From: Lineus longissimus
Lineage: Eukaryota > Nemertea > Pilidiophora > Heteronemertea > Lineidae
Assembly (NCBI RefSeq): GCF_910592395.1
Contig: NC_088321.1
Coordinates: 7,442,001-7,506,000 of the forward strand
Direction of reading: 5' to 3'
Length of the DNA stretch: 64,000 nt
In this document: one piece after another, positions 18,803 to 33,800 of the stretch
How the letters are laid out: the number at the start of each line of letters is the position of its first letter
Position numbering within the stretch: the stretch's first letter is position 1
Position numbers and translations under genes: made by a program
The notes under the pieces: generated by a model
Told to the model about the DNA's origin: nothing
What the model saw: only the letters and a program-made list of their open reading frames with translations
Databases searched by the model: none

Positions 18803-21800
18803 CTGGAAGGTGAATGAAAATAATTGAACTCCTTCAGTGCCAAGGATTTGAGCATTTTCATCACCGAAATCTCACAAAAATAATTGTGATACACTCATCG
18901 AAATTCTTCAAACCTACGTCGTTACCCCTGGTTTCCATAAAACAGCAATGATAAGTAGGAGCATATTGGGATTATTTTCTAAAAAGTGGGAGTGGTAATT
19001 TTGGCCGATTTCCAAAATTTTTTACCTAAAATGAGGTGTGGCAGACCCCACCTCACCCTCGCAGTTGAACAATTTATTCAATTAGGACACCCCAGGCCAG
19101 AGAAACCATATGAAACACATTTGAGTAGCTGGGGACATCTGGTATTGTCTGGAGGAACTAAAATACCTGTACCTAGTTTCAGCAAATAGCATCCCGCGAA
19201 GTTACTATTTATATCTCACAAGGTCATTTGCATAAGATATTGATGATGTTTTAGTCACGTGACAGTCGGACATCGACACTTATTTCTACGCATTTGAGCT
19301 TATTTCAAAGTCAATTATCTTTGACCCTGCATTGTTTTTAGCATGAATGATACCATAGAGTCAGAGAGAGAAATATTCAGAACAATTATGTAGTTTTTCC
19401 AACACTCAGACATGTGCCAGATTGAATCTAACTGCCCTAGTTAGAAAGACTGAATCGATTACGAAACCGCATGTTTGTCCGACATTGCCTGTAATTCAGC
19501 GATGGGGAAATAGAGGGCAGCAGCTGCAATGACGTCATCTTCGCGGAATGCTATTTTCCTGAACCACCAGTAAATATGAACAGTGGACCCCTTTAAATTT
19601 CTTACCTTCATAATTTTATTGACCAAGGCGGGCAGATTTGACCCCTCGAACGTCTTCTGTAAACAAGCCATTTCCTACAGAATGCAGCCGAGTGCCCAGA
19701 TGTCCGATTTGTCATTGTATTCCTTGCCTTCGCACTGTAATAGAACAAAATAATAACAAAACTACCTGATCCGAGTCACCAGGTTGCACGACATGATTTT
19801 CTCCAGCCTGAAAGCTCGAGATGGCAGGTCACATGCTTTCAGGCTGCAGAGGATCATCGAGTGTGATCTGGATGACAAGGATCAGCCACGAGTGAAGTTT
19901 TTTTAAATCGTATACCACACATCGCAAAAAATATCAAGAAAATGACAATTGTAAAGACAAGTTTTTTTTTCATTTTTCACCAAACATTTCTCTTGAAGAC
20001 ATGACTGTCTTTTGAGTTGAATGGAGAGCTCTCTATTAGCACTTTCTGATGGTACCATTAGTAAACCTACTGACAAGACCATTCCTTAGAAAGCTCTCAA
20101 TGAGGACTTTCTTATGGTACCATTAGATAACCTGTCGACATCGCCATTATTTGGAAAGCTCTCAATGAGCACTTTCTGATGGTACCATTTGACATAACCA
20201 TTCACAGGAAAGCTCTCAGCGAGCCCTTTATGGTACCATTTGTAAACCTATTGACATGACCATTCTTTGGAAAGCTTTCAATGAACACTTTTTTGCAGTA
20301 CCATTTGTAAACCAGTTGACATGACCATTGATTCGAATGCTCTCAATGAGCACTTTCTGATGGTACCATTTGTTAACCTACTGAGATGACCATTCCTTGG
20401 AATGCTCTCAATGAGCACTTGCTGATGGTACCATTTCTAAACCTATTGACATGACCATTCATTGGAAAGCTCCCAATGAGACCTTTCTTATGGTACCATT
20501 GTTACAATTGTAAACCTATTGGCATGACCATTCACTGGAAAGCTCACAATGAGCCCTTTCTTACGGTACCATTGTAAACCTATTGACATGACCATTCATT
20601 GGAAAGCTCACAATGAGCCCTTTCTTATGGTACCATTGTAAACCTACTGACATGACCATTCTTTGGAAACCTCTCCATAAGCACCTTCTGATGGTACCAT
20701 TTCTAAACCTATTGACATGACCATTCATTGGAAAGCTCACAATGAGCACTTTCTTATGGTACCATTGTAAACCTATTGACATGACCATTCATTCGAAAGC
20801 CCTCAATGAGCCCTTTCTTATGGTACCATTTCTAAACCTACTGACATGACCATTCATTGGAAAGCTCACAATGAGCACTTTAGAAACTCACCATTTCGGG
20901 GCTGATATAATAAGGCGTTCCCAGCACTGTATTCGCTCCTTTATCAGCAGTTGACATTATCTTTGAGATTCCAAAGTCGCCGACTTTAACAACGCCCTCT
21001 TTTGTCAGGAAGATGTTGGCCGTTTTCATATCCCTGGAGAAATTATCAAAATCATTTTTTTTAGTAGGAGAAGTTACTCAATAAAATGCAGACCGACACT
21101 AACGAAATCAACAACTTTCCTGAAAAGAAGGAAATAAAAGAGTGGAAACAATGTCTGTCCAATTTGTCCGATTATCAAAAAATGTCCGTGGTCAACTATC
21201 AGTTTACTTTTCACCATTTACTTGCCTGACTGTCCGGAATATCATATCCAAATTTCAGATTCACAACCTCACGCAGTATTTGATGCGTCGCGGTCAAACA
21301 TTGACAATTTTACTGCTAAAAGGCTTAAAGTGATACTATGATGTGATTTTCAACTTTGCGGAAATACGTCCGTCTTTAATTGTTGATCACAAATGCAAAG
21401 CTCAAATTTTCCATTTTTGATTAGATTTATTATAAAATCGCTGTTTTAATTGCGTCAGACTGGCCAACTGCCGAAGACGTTTTGAAAAACCCACACTAAG
21501 TCACGTGACCTCATGACGTCACAACATGAACAAGTCAGACCGTCGAATATTTTTCTATTTGCTCTAGGAAGAAGCTATATCTGCAGTAGTTCGCGTACGC
21601 TCTGGAAAATCTACGTCTATCAATCCCTTAGGCCTAAAAGCATCTAATACAAACTGTGTGGGCTTTGGCCATGCATGCACCTGCAGCAGAGACGCAAGAG
21701 CAAAAGGGCCTGGGTTTAATCCTGGGGAGAGCCCAGGATTGTATTTCAGGATGAACCGGCATGGCTTTCGAGGAACGTAAATTCCTGGTTCTTCACAGTC

Positions 21801-24800
21801 CATCGAATGAGATGTTAAACCAAGGTTTCTTGTATCTGATGTCTATGCCAGGGCAGGTTAAATACCCCACCAAGTGAGAAACATGAGTAGCTTGCGTGGA
21901 CTCTACCTGTGGCCGAAGTCGATTCACTAGACAAATAACTCAATTGGTGCATAACCATAGTGGCACACATAAACGCTCATCCTGCCTCGGAGGAGGAATA
22001 CTCCCTGGAGAAAATCACCTCCAAGGGCAGAGTGAATGCTGAAGAGGAAGAAGAAGGGACAACACTCGACCGCCGATAGGGAGATTGGTGTTTTTCTGGT
22101 GTATTACGCTGGCAAAAATGCCCAGTTAGGTGGCACTGTCTTAACCTTGTTGGTCCGACACATTCAAAACAGTCAGGGAGGACACTAAATGTGGCCCACC
22201 ACGGCAAAATGGGTCGCATGTCTCACAGAAGATGAGCCTAAAATGACACATAAGAGTCGTGTCCACTACATAAAACGCCAGTGTTGGTCCGGAGTTTTTG
22301 CGCTTACACCTGTTAATTTTCCCCTGGAAAACGCCAGTGCTAGAAAACGCCGGTGTTTTCTTGTCACGGCGATGGATTCAGGGCTAAATGGGGGCTAATT
22401 TAAGCACGGCGTTTTATGTAGTGTAATCACAAAAACGCCGGCGTTAGTAAGTTTCTACACTCGGCGACAGGCGGCGTGGTTACCACTGCGCATTTTGTGT
22501 CGGTCAATCGCGACTCCAACAATAACAAAAAATCGGAGAGTTCTACAGGAATTTCATATAGACCATGCCATCTGTCGCCGTGTTCAATAACTGCTTCCAT
22601 GTAGTGGAAGTCCTCACCGTGTCTTCTCCGGGCTTTTTCTGGTTCGGAGTATCCCCGGGGTTTTCCATGTTGTGGACGTACTACTATTATAGAAGAAATC
22701 GATTTCACATAAGGCAGACAATAGTGAAATGAACAACCAGTCCGTCTCAACCTGTCAAGCTCGAAGCGACATGCGACTCATTTTGCTGTGGTGGGCCACA
22801 AATACTAAAATAGATCACAGATACACTGGCAAAATTTGGCGAGTAAAATTTATATAAATTTTATATAAAATTCGACTTCTCTAAATTTGATATATAGAAA
22901 ACTTTGCAGAGACTACCTGTGTAGTATGTTATGTTCGTGAATGTGACGAATGGCTGCCACCATCTGTTGGAAGATTTCTAGTATTTCCTTCTCGTCCAGT
23001 GGAGCGTCCCTATGAGAGAGGTATTGAGCTAGCGTCCTGGAAAAAGGAATCGAGGAAAATAAAAAATTGCAACTTTTTACATGAGCATAGCGCTTTATAA
23101 TGCAGAACAGCCTCAAAGCACTTTATATTATCTACAGAACATAGATATATTAATGATAATGATATTAATCATGAGACTTATATAGCGCTAAATCTAACTG
23201 GTTTCAGTCGCTCAAAGCGCTTCACATTATTATCCCTAACAGTCTCAGAGCACTTTATATTTTTTACAGAACATAGAGAATAATAATGATAATAATCATG
23301 AGACTTATATAGCGCTTAATCTAACTGGTTTCAGTCGCTCAAAGCGCTTCACATTATTACCCCTAGCTATCGGCCTGAACATTTTTGTTTCAAGCTCGAC
23401 TCTCTGGGAGTATCACAGGTCCGAGCTGCAGCTTTACAGCACTCTAGACTAACATTCATAGTGGGCCATCTCTGCCAGCTAGGTACCCATCTACTCCTGG
23501 GTGAAGAGAAGCAAGTGAGGTAAAGTGCCTTGCTCAAGGACACAAAGGCGAAAGATAATCTTTAGAAAAAAATAAGTTCAGGGTTTTCATGACAAGTCAA
23601 TCTGTAAACAATTTTGGAACGAGATGCGAGTTGACTTTGTCGACGATTAAAGGCCTACGCGGTTCGTAAAAGAATTTGAATTTGTAATTGAATTTGAAAA
23701 CTTTAATTGCGTAAATACATACTGAATATAAATTTCAACACTGCCGTTGTGTAGACTGATGTACAAATACAGTGGAACCTCCCTTAGCGGACACCTCTCT
23801 ATTAAGGACAACCTCTCTATTAAGGACAACCTCTCTATTAAGGACACTAGTTCTGGTTCCAAATTGGTTGTTTCGATTTAATTTGACCTCTCTTATCAGG
23901 ACACCTCTCTATTAAGGATAACATTTGTCAGTCCCAATGGTGTCCTTTAAAATTGAGAGGTTCTACTGTAACTAAAGTGAAAAATGACTGGGCAGCCGAC
24001 AGCTTGGTAATATTGCCATTGCCATAGGACAGCACTTGTTAGTCCCATGGGTGTCCTCAATAGAGAGGTTCTACAGTAACTTACCCTCCATTTGCATACT
24101 CCATTTCAATCATCAGGACGCCGTCTTCTATTAAGGACACCTCTCTATTAAGGACACTAGTTCTGGTTCCAAATTGGTTGTTTCGATTTAATTTGACCTC
24201 TCTAATCAGGACACCTCTCTATTAAGGATAACATTTGTCAGTCCCAATGGTGTCCTTTTAAAATTGGGAGGTTTTACTGTTTTACTCTAAAGTGAAAAGT
24301 GAAAAGTGACTGGGCAGCCGACAGCTTGGTAATATTGCCATTGCCATAGTACAGCACTTGTCAGTCCCAGTGGTGTCCTTAATAGAGTGGTTCTACTGTA
24401 ACTTACCCTCCATTTGCATTCTCCATTTCAATCATTAGGACGCCGTCTTTTATTAAGGACAACCTCTCTATTAAGGACACTAGTTTTGGTCCCAAATTGG
24501 TTGTTTCCATTCAATTTGACCTCTCTAATCAGGACACCTCTCTATTAAGGACAACCTCTCTATTAAGGACAACCTCTCTATTAAGGACAACCTCTCCATT
24601 AAGGACAACCGCTCTATTAAGGACACTAGTTTTGGTTCCAAATTGGTTGTTTCCATTCGATTTGACCTATCTTATCAGGACACCTCTTTATTAGGGATAA
24701 CATTTGTCAGTCCCATGGGTGTCCTGAATAGAGTGGTTCAACTGTAACTTACCCTCCATTTGCATACTCCATTTCAATCATCAGGACGCCGTCTTCTTCA

Positions 24801-27800
24801 AAACTATCGTAATAACTGATGATATTCGGGTGGTCTAAGACGGCGAGAACTTTCACCTGAAAAGACGAGATCGTGTCAAAAATCAGACGACTTGCCTGAA
24901 GTATCTGAAAATACATGTAAGTACAGTAGAACCTCCCTTAGCGGACACCTCTCTGTAAAGGACACCCTCTCTATTAAATCAGAAATTGCACACCTTGCCT
25001 AAAGTACAGTAGAACCTCTCTATTGAGGACACCCTCTCTATTATATCAGAAATTGCACACCTTGCCTAAAGTACAGTAGAACCTCTCCACAAAGGACACC
25101 CTCTCTATTATATCAGAAATTGCACACCTTGCCTAAAGTACAGTAGAACCTCGCTATTGAGGACACCCTCGGGACTGACAAGTGCTGTCCTTATTAGAGA
25201 GATGTCCTGATTAGAGAGGTCAAATTGAATGCTAGGTCAAATTGAATGCTCACAACCAATTCTTGACCAAAAGTAGTGTCCTATATAGAGAGGTTGTCCT
25301 TAATGGAGAGGTGTCTGCTTAGCGAGGTTCCACTGCATGCGAAAATAAGTAACAAAATGGTTAAAATGAAATAAGCACAAATTTGACATTTTTCAATATT
25401 TGGCTGAAAATGGGTCTTTTTCACACTTTGACTGATTCTCACAAAGTAAGTAAAATATTGAGTTGAGAGGTGAGCATCAACTAGGACACTATCAGATCTA
25501 TTATAAACAATATTGGGTAATGTTTTCATGTAAGTAGGAGGAAACCTACGCTATTGAAGAGAGTCACCCTCTCTGTTTCTGAGTGTACCCGTACGGAATG
25601 GGAATTGAACCTGGGACGTCAGAGGTGACAGGCGCTGTTGATTCCACTGCGCCACTCTGACGGCCGCAGCAAAGTGAGTAGTTTTAGATATTTTTGACTT
25701 AAAGGTGTACGCCGTTCGTAATTACTGGTGGTCTAAGAAAATAGAAATGCAGTGATACACAATGCCGGAGTGCAGTTATTATGCATGCAAATTTGTTGAA
25801 ACTTGGTATTTATAGTATTTGTATATCAGTCTCGCAATGGCAATGCGGAAATTTTCAATAAGCCCACATTGACGCAACTGGAAATTTTTCAAATTCATAT
25901 TCAAATTTCACTTTTTTTACGAACCTAGGCCTTTAATATTAACATTTTGTTCAACATGTTCAATTGCTGAATTTTCCGCATTAAATCTCCAGCGCCATTT
26001 TTTTCATGAAATAGACAGAAGACAATGCCTGGGACATCGCTGTACATTTTTTTACGACCCTCACCTCGTTAAGAGCTAGTTGTCTCTCTGCTGCATTCAA
26101 GTCATGCATGTTGATTTCTTTGAGTATGACCAGGGAGTCATCGTCACGTTTCCGGTAGAGGACGGCCGCGCCATATGCCCCTAGAAGAAATTGACAATTA
26201 ATAATAACTAAACGTATTTATAGTGCCAAAATCTACCTGAAGTGATCAATGACACGTTACAATTACTTACTTACTTACTTTTTTGTACAATAAGTTAATA
26301 GAATAAGTCTAATGCCTGTAGCGATGAAAGAGGAAGGTTTTAAAGGGAAGCTATGGGAATGATTCCCCATTCGACCAACAGTTACATGAAAGAGGAAGGT
26401 TTTAAAGGGAAGCTATGGGAATGATTCCCTATTCGACCAACAGTTACATGAAAGAGGAAGGTTTTAAAGGGAAGCTATGGGAATGATTCCCCATTCGACC
26501 AACAGTTACATGAAAGAGGAAGGTTTTAAAGGGAAGCTATGGGAATGATCCCCATTCGACCAACAGTTACATGAAAGAGGAAGGTTTTAAAGGGAAGCTA
26601 TGGGAATGATCCCCATTCGACCAACAGTTACATGAAAGAGGAAGGTTTTAAAGGGAAGCTATGGGAATGATCCCCATTCGACCAACAGTTACATGTAAGA
26701 GGAAGGTTTTAAAGGGAAGCTATGGGAATGATTCCCAATTCGACCAACAGTTACAACCTCAACATCTACGTAAACTGCGTATTCTTAAAAACAACTGTGG
26801 CTCTTGGTTTTATAAATAAACAAACATTAATGAGTGAAATGGATGATTTTAATTGCTTATTTTTGAATCAAGTATGCCGCCATCTTGGTGGATTTTAATC
26901 TGCTCTCTCCTCCATACGGAGAGCCAATGACGTCATTGATGCAGCCATTGTGACAATCAGCTGTTCGAACAATGGCGAATGCTTGGAATGACAGATGACA
27001 GTTCTTCGATTTCTTCGGGTTCTTCGTCGACGTCCGGTGATGAATCCTTCGATTACAACCGTGCATCAGCAGAAGAACGAGCAGGTCTAGTTCCCTATGC
27101 GTTTGAGCCAAGGTACCAGGGCAGAAAAAGGTCTGGAAACTTAGTGCAAACGAGTAGTACTCGCCTTGATGAAAAAACTCCACTGCATCCATGACGTCAT
27201 TCGCCCGGGAGATTTGAACAAACATGGCTACCCCCGCAAACTGCTTATTAAATGCAATTTTCTGCACTATCTAGGAATATTCATCATATCCTTGGTGTAG
27301 AGTATTTGTTTGTCTTGTAACTTGGTATGTATTTGTTTAAAAAAATATTTGATTTTGCTGCATCAATTTATTCCCATAGCTTCCCTTTAAGGCTGTTCTT
27401 GAAGACCGCAATGCTGCCATTTTCCCGTATAGGACGCGGGAGGCCATTCCAAAGTTTTGGAGCAGCACAAGAAAAAAGCCTGGCTCCAAAATTAACTGAC
27501 CTGCTTCTTGGTTACGACAGCAGTAGGCCACTTGCAGAATGAAGTTGCCGCCTAGGCTGATAAAAAAAATATCAATGAAGGAGCCAAGATAATCAGGGCC
27601 AGAGTTGTTGAGACACTCGAAAACAAGCAAAAGCACCTTAACCCTTTAACTGCCGAATATATTTTTCATAATTTTCAAACTTTCCAATGACCTGTTTTGA
27701 AAAGACTGCAGCTTGAAACGGAGAAGAGTTCGATTCCTCGAAACCGCCATCGAAACGATCACCTGCACGCCATCTATCAGTAGGTGGGAAAACTGCGTAG

Positions 27801-30800
27801 TTTTTGTTGAGGCAGGTGTTAAGAATTTCCTAACAAGGCAGATGTTTTTATTATTAATTAATGAGGGTCTGTCAGATGAGACAAAAAGTTGTACCTGAGT
27901 GTCTTAGCCAGGACAAGTAAAAGATTCCACATACATGTAGGTGGACAGTAACATACAGTAGTCTAGTCAAGCTAGCTCATTTTGGACCTTAACCGGAAAC
28001 AAATTGCAACAGAAATTATTCCACTGGCACTGCCATTCATTCAGGGAATGAATAATTATCAAAAGAGTTACGTCGCAATGTGGCAGAATGTATGGTGATC
28101 GCACTGATGACGACCTAGGTCGCAATGTGGCAGAATGTATGGTGATCACACTGATGACGACCAAGGTCGCAATGTGGCAGAATGTATGGTGATCGCACTG
28201 ATGACAACCTAGGTCGCAATGTGGCAGAATGTATGGTGATCACACTGATGACAACCTAGGTTGCGATGTGGCAGAATGTTTGGTGATCGCACTGATGACG
28301 ACCTAGGTCGCAATGTGGCAGAATGTATGGTGATCACACTGATGATGACCTAGGTCGCAATGTGGCAGAATGTATGGTGATCGCACTGATGACGACCTAG
28401 GTCACAATGTAGCAGAATGTATGGTGATCGCACTGATGACAACCTAGGTCACAATGTGGCAGAATGTATGGTGATCACACTGATGACGACCTAGGTCGCA
28501 ATGTGGCAGAATGTATGGTGATCGCACTGATGACGACCTAGGTTGCGATGTGGCAGAATGTTTGGTGATCGCACTGATGATGACCTCGGTCACAATGTGG
28601 CAGAATGTATGGTGATCGCAATGTGGCAGAATGTATGGTGATCGCACTGATGATGACCTCGGTCGCAATGTGGCAGAATGTATGGTGATCGCACTGGTGA
28701 TGACCTAGGTCACAATGTGGTTGAAAGTATGGTAAGTCAAGTAATGGGTAATTGAAAGCCATGGCTTCCAAAACTCAAAGATGCTTAATTGATTGAACTC
28801 GGGGAGCTAGAATCTTCACAAATACACACTTAACAAATGATATTGCAACTCTGTGACCAATTAATATACTTTCAGTTTTGAAGTATCCAGTTGTGCAGTG
28901 AGTGACCGGCGTATTAAGAGCCTGATTTACCCACCTTTCCCAACGGTTCTGATCTTCTCAAAGCCGGCCATTGACTGCTGGTAATGTCCACTCCATCCAC
29001 GGAGACACTCAAGACGGAAGTAGAGCTCCCCAACCGTACTGGAAAAAAGTCCATAAGATTTAGTTCCGTGGATTTTTAGAATTACACCAAGCAGGTTGTC
29101 CGTAATAGCGAGGTGTCCACTAAGAGAGGTTCTACTGCAGTAGAACCTCTCTATTAAGGACACCCTCAGGACTGACAAGTGCTGATCTTAATAGCGAGGT
29201 GTCCTGGTTAGAGAGGTCAAATTGAATGGCAACAACCAATTTGGGACCAAAACTAGTGTCCATAATAGAGAGGTTGTCCTTAATAGAGAGGTGTCCACTA
29301 AGGGAGGTTCTACTGTATGCTTCAATTTACTATTCATGTTCTCACCTTTTTGAGGACGGGTCTTTGACCAGCTCCGCTCCGACAATGTCTCGAGACAAAC
29401 CAACCGACACCTGAGGAAGAAAAGTCGACAATGAAGACCTGAAAAACCTGACATTTTTTTCAGACATTACGTTATTCAGCCCCTGACCTCGCAGTTAATA
29501 ATAGAATTCAGGGGTCATACTAAACAGCGTCCACCAGGTTTAAAAGCATATTTAAAGCCATCAAGATAAAATCAAATATTCATAAACGAAATGAGCAGGA
29601 CATTTTCCACATTTTCTGATCGTTTCATGACATTTGTGTGCTAGATTAACGAGTTGTTGCCTAAAATGTACCAGTGTTCACTGGTCACCCAGTCGGTGGC
29701 CTTGTTGGATTTGACTTGGAGGAAATGATAGGGCTTCCCTATACTACAGGGGCCTTGTGATTTTAGACAACATCTCCCTTATTTTACACCCAAATGTCAT
29801 GAAATTGTCAGGAAATGTGTTCTATGGTGTACTTATTCCATTTATGGCTTCTAAATTTTATTTTGATGACTTGATACCCGACTTTAAACCTGGTGGACGC
29901 TGTTTAGGATGACCGGAATTCAGGCCTAGCCCAATACATGGTCTATTGTCTTTCATTGTCTTTAAACAAAGTCCGTTTGGACCTTGGTCTAAATTCCCAT
30001 TGTTCTACTGACTTATCAAAGGGTTTAAAGGACAAATCATGATCACATAGACCCCAAGAAACAACTTTCATGGAGGTTGATACGCTTAAACACGAAAATG
30101 CAAATAAAGGTATATGGGGACCCTCACCCCCTCATTTGGGCCCAGGGGATGTTAATTGCCCCGTTTACAGTAGTGAACTTCCGGTAATTGAAACACAATG
30201 GAACATCTCTAAGTGGACACCTCTGTAATTAGGACACCCTCTCTAAGACACTGATTTTGGTCCCAAATTGGTCATTTTCACTCAATTTCACCTCTGTGAT
30301 CAGGTCACCTCTCTATACCTTCCTTAGTCATCTTCATCCCTAGTGCTGGGACATTAGGCCTTCACCTCACTATAAAGCACTTCGACTCTCAGACCCAAGG
30401 TTGTCCTTAACCTCTTGAATCCCGGTGACCAACCAGTCACTCATTTTGAAATAACGTTTTTTCCCAACGACCGACAGGTCGGTCTCAGTGATATTTTATT
30501 CCCTTGAGCTGGGACGCTAGCTTATTGCTTGTTTCAGCGTGTTTGATGTACAGTAGGGTCAGTTAGAGCATGCCTGGGTAGATGGCGCCTCGGTACCGGA
30601 CTTTGGCGGTTGTATGCGGGCGCTATACATCGTGAAAGTCAGACCCAATTTCGCAACCACGTGACCACCCTGGGACCCCGGGATTTTCAAGTTCTTGGAT
30701 TCAAGAGGTTAATAGAGCGGTTCTTAAGTACCTGCATGGTTACTTACCCCCAGCAGAGCCTCCAGCTCCTTGACGATGCCCTGTCCGCCATCTTGTCCCT

Positions 30801-33800
30801 GAGCGGCGTTACATGCCAAGAAGTCGAGGCGGAGGTTCGCTGCCTCCTTATTGCCATGGAGACTGAAGAGTTTGGAGAAGAAGCCACGAATACCTGCGTG
30901 GTCAAGGACGGTATCTTTATTGAGTGGCTGTAAATTTAGAGATTCAAAATTGTACATGGAAGACGGAAGTGTAGAACTTTTTTTAGCCGCATCATTTTCA
31001 ATGTTGTCAGGCCAAGCTGGCTACCCAATGGACTGGTTATCACTGGCGGTGGTAGCCACTGAACCAGTTCATTGTTAAGGTCAGGTCAGTGCAGGGTTGT
31101 TGCTGAACCTTTTTTAGCCACATCATTTTCAATGTTGTCAGGCCAAGCTGGCTACCCAGTGGACTGGTTATCACTGGCGGTGGTAGCCTCTGAGCCAGTT
31201 CACTTTTAAGGTTAGGTCAGTGCAGGGTCGTTACAGAACCTTTTTTAGCCGCATCATTTTCAATGTTGTCAGACCAAGCTGGCTACCGAGTGGACTAGTT
31301 ATCACTGGCGGTGGTAGCCACTGAACCAGTTCACCGTTAAGGTCAGGTCAGTGCAGGGTTGTTGCTGAACCTTTTTTAGCCACATCCTTTTCAATGTTGT
31401 CAGACCAAGCTGGCTACCCAGTGGACTGGTTATCACTGGCGGTGGTAGCCACTGAGCCAGTTCATTGTTAAGGTCAGGTCAGTGCAGGGTCATTACTGAA
31501 CCTTTTTTAGCTGCATCATTTTCAATGTTGTCAGACCAAGCTGGCTACCCAGTGGACTGGTTATCACTGGCGATGGTAGCCACTGAACCAGTTCACTGTT
31601 AAGGTCAGGTCAGTGCAGGGTCGTTGCTGAACCTTTTTTAGCTGCATCATTTTCAATGTTGTCAGACCAAGCTGGCTACCCAGTGGACTGGTTATCACTG
31701 GCGATGGTAGCCACTCAACCAGTTCATTGTTAAGGTCAGGTCAGTGCAGGGTCGTTGCTGAACATTTTTTAGCCACATCATTTTCAATGTTGTCAGACCA
31801 AGCTGGCTACCCAGTGGACTGGTTATCACTGGCAGGGTCTTTGCTGAAGGTTTCTGATGTCAAAATATTGCCCAAAAGAAACGCGCTACCTTTTGGAATT
31901 GACAATATGCATTAGTTAGCCCTAAAGGAGGAATCAGCGGCTGAAATGGACTTACAGTAGAACCTCTCTATTAAGGACACCCTCGAGACTTCAGGGAGAC
32001 GCAGGAGCTAAAGGGTTAAAAAACAAAAAGAGAAATTTTATGGGTTTTTGCCACAGGCCGCTAACCCCAGCGCGGTTGTCTGGCCCCCTGGTTCAGCCTG
32101 GTGCCTCATGACCTGCTCATAGTAAGTAGCAGGAAAGTCCCGAATGACCTACCTTTTCCTCTTTCCCACACAACTGTATCACGCCCACCGGGCCATGGAG
32201 AACTAAGGCAACACTGTGAAACTTCTTATTGAGCAGGAATTGGCCTATTAAACCTGAAAGAGAAGAGAGCTGAGGTTAACATGTGTTTTGAATACTTTGT
32301 ACATTTTGGGGATTCTTTTTCCTGCTGTTTTGTATGACGTCATTTCCTTTGATACATCATCATGTTGCCGTCTTTGTGGTTATTTCCGTTACGTATTTTG
32401 GTTGGGTTAACGCCATTTTTAGAATCATTCGCAGACGTCAGTCCTGTTTTCCTTTATAACATGAAAATCGCACTCTTAGGTATGATTAGAGTAGAACCTC
32501 TCTATTAAGAACACCCTTGGGACTGAAAAGTACTGTCCTTAATAAAGAGGTGTCCTGATTAGAGAGGTCAAATTGAATGGAAACAGCCAATTCGGGACCA
32601 AAACTAGTGTCCTTAATAGAGAGGTGTCCACTGTACTTTCCTTTCGATTTCTCTTTGATTTGTTGGTAATGTTCATCTGCAATACCATATTTATTTCATT
32701 GCCTCATGTCTGTATATTTGTTTTTGCAGAACGTGTTTTTATCATAATAAATCAAGAACGTTTACTCTTTCACTGCCAATAACGTTTTAAAACGTTACTG
32801 AAAATAGGTCGCTAAATTGCCAATAACGTTTCTGAACGTTATCTCAGTGTTTCCATCTACTCATCAAAAAGTAAACCAAACTATTGATTCTATGTTGATT
32901 TAAACCTCCCGCCATGTCTTCCGAAGTGTTCTCGGAAGGATTCGGCTCAATCTCGTCCCCAGGAAGTGGGTATTTCGAGTCAGGTGAATTGGTGAAGATA
33001 GACCAATTTAGCCCCCTCCCCCCCAAATCCTCATCCTTCTGACTCTCAATAAGTCCTTCTGAGACTGTTATCTCGAGGCGATGGAGTGGAACCATCTCGA
33101 GTCCTTCTGACACCTATAGTGGTGCGCTATTCTCAACCATCATTACCCTTCCTTTTCATGCTATTGCTAATTCCAACCATGACACTTCCCTCTCATAGTC
33201 ATACACGCTAGAGCTATCTCTAACCATGACGATGTCTCGAACTTATATTGCAAAAACGTCACTTGAGGCAGTAGGGCATTCTGTAGAGACATAATGTTCT
33301 TGATTTTACTTCAAATTACAGTAGAACCTCCCTTAGCGGACACCTCCCTATTAAGGACAACCTCTCTATTAAGGACACTAGTTTTGGTCCCAAATTGGTT
33401 GTTTCCATTCAATTTGACCTCTCTAATCAGGACAATTCTATTAAGGACAGCACTTGTCAGTCCCGAGGGTGTCCTTAGTAGTGAGGTTCTACTGTCATGA
33501 GTTTTTGGTGCCTAACCTACCTATCAAACCATCAAAAGTCGATGTCTCGAACTTATATTGCAAAAACGTCACTTGAGGCAGTAGGGCATTCTGTAGGGAC
33601 ATAATGTTCTTTATCTTACTCGAAACCACCAGTAACCGCGGTGGAAAATCGGCGCGGCTTCCCTGACGATCGTACTTCAGCGACCGCGATCGCGATAACA
33701 CAACCTCGGCATGCTCATTATCATAAATGCCCTGATCGCTATGCTGTCCGTTGGAATCGCTGCGCTGACGACGCGGGCTCACAAACACCGCCCCGCCATC

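Noticed and set aside
22427-22750. 107-codon minus frame inside the TIR element, vaguely Harbinger-like
   Set aside because: Starts at a non-ATG codon, similarity is too weak to name, and no catalytic motif is visible.
23176-23350. AGCGCTT blocks as a regulatory element
   Set aside because: Two similar copies next to a typical LINE/SINE tail indicate a dispersed repeat rather than a control site.
28072-28730. CRISPR-like regular repeat pattern
   Set aside because: Units are head-to-tail with no unique spacers, in a spliced animal intron; a plain minisatellite.
28072-28730. CTGATGA motifs as C/D-box snoRNA signals
   Set aside because: No paired D box or terminal stem in the units; the motif recurs only because of the repeat.
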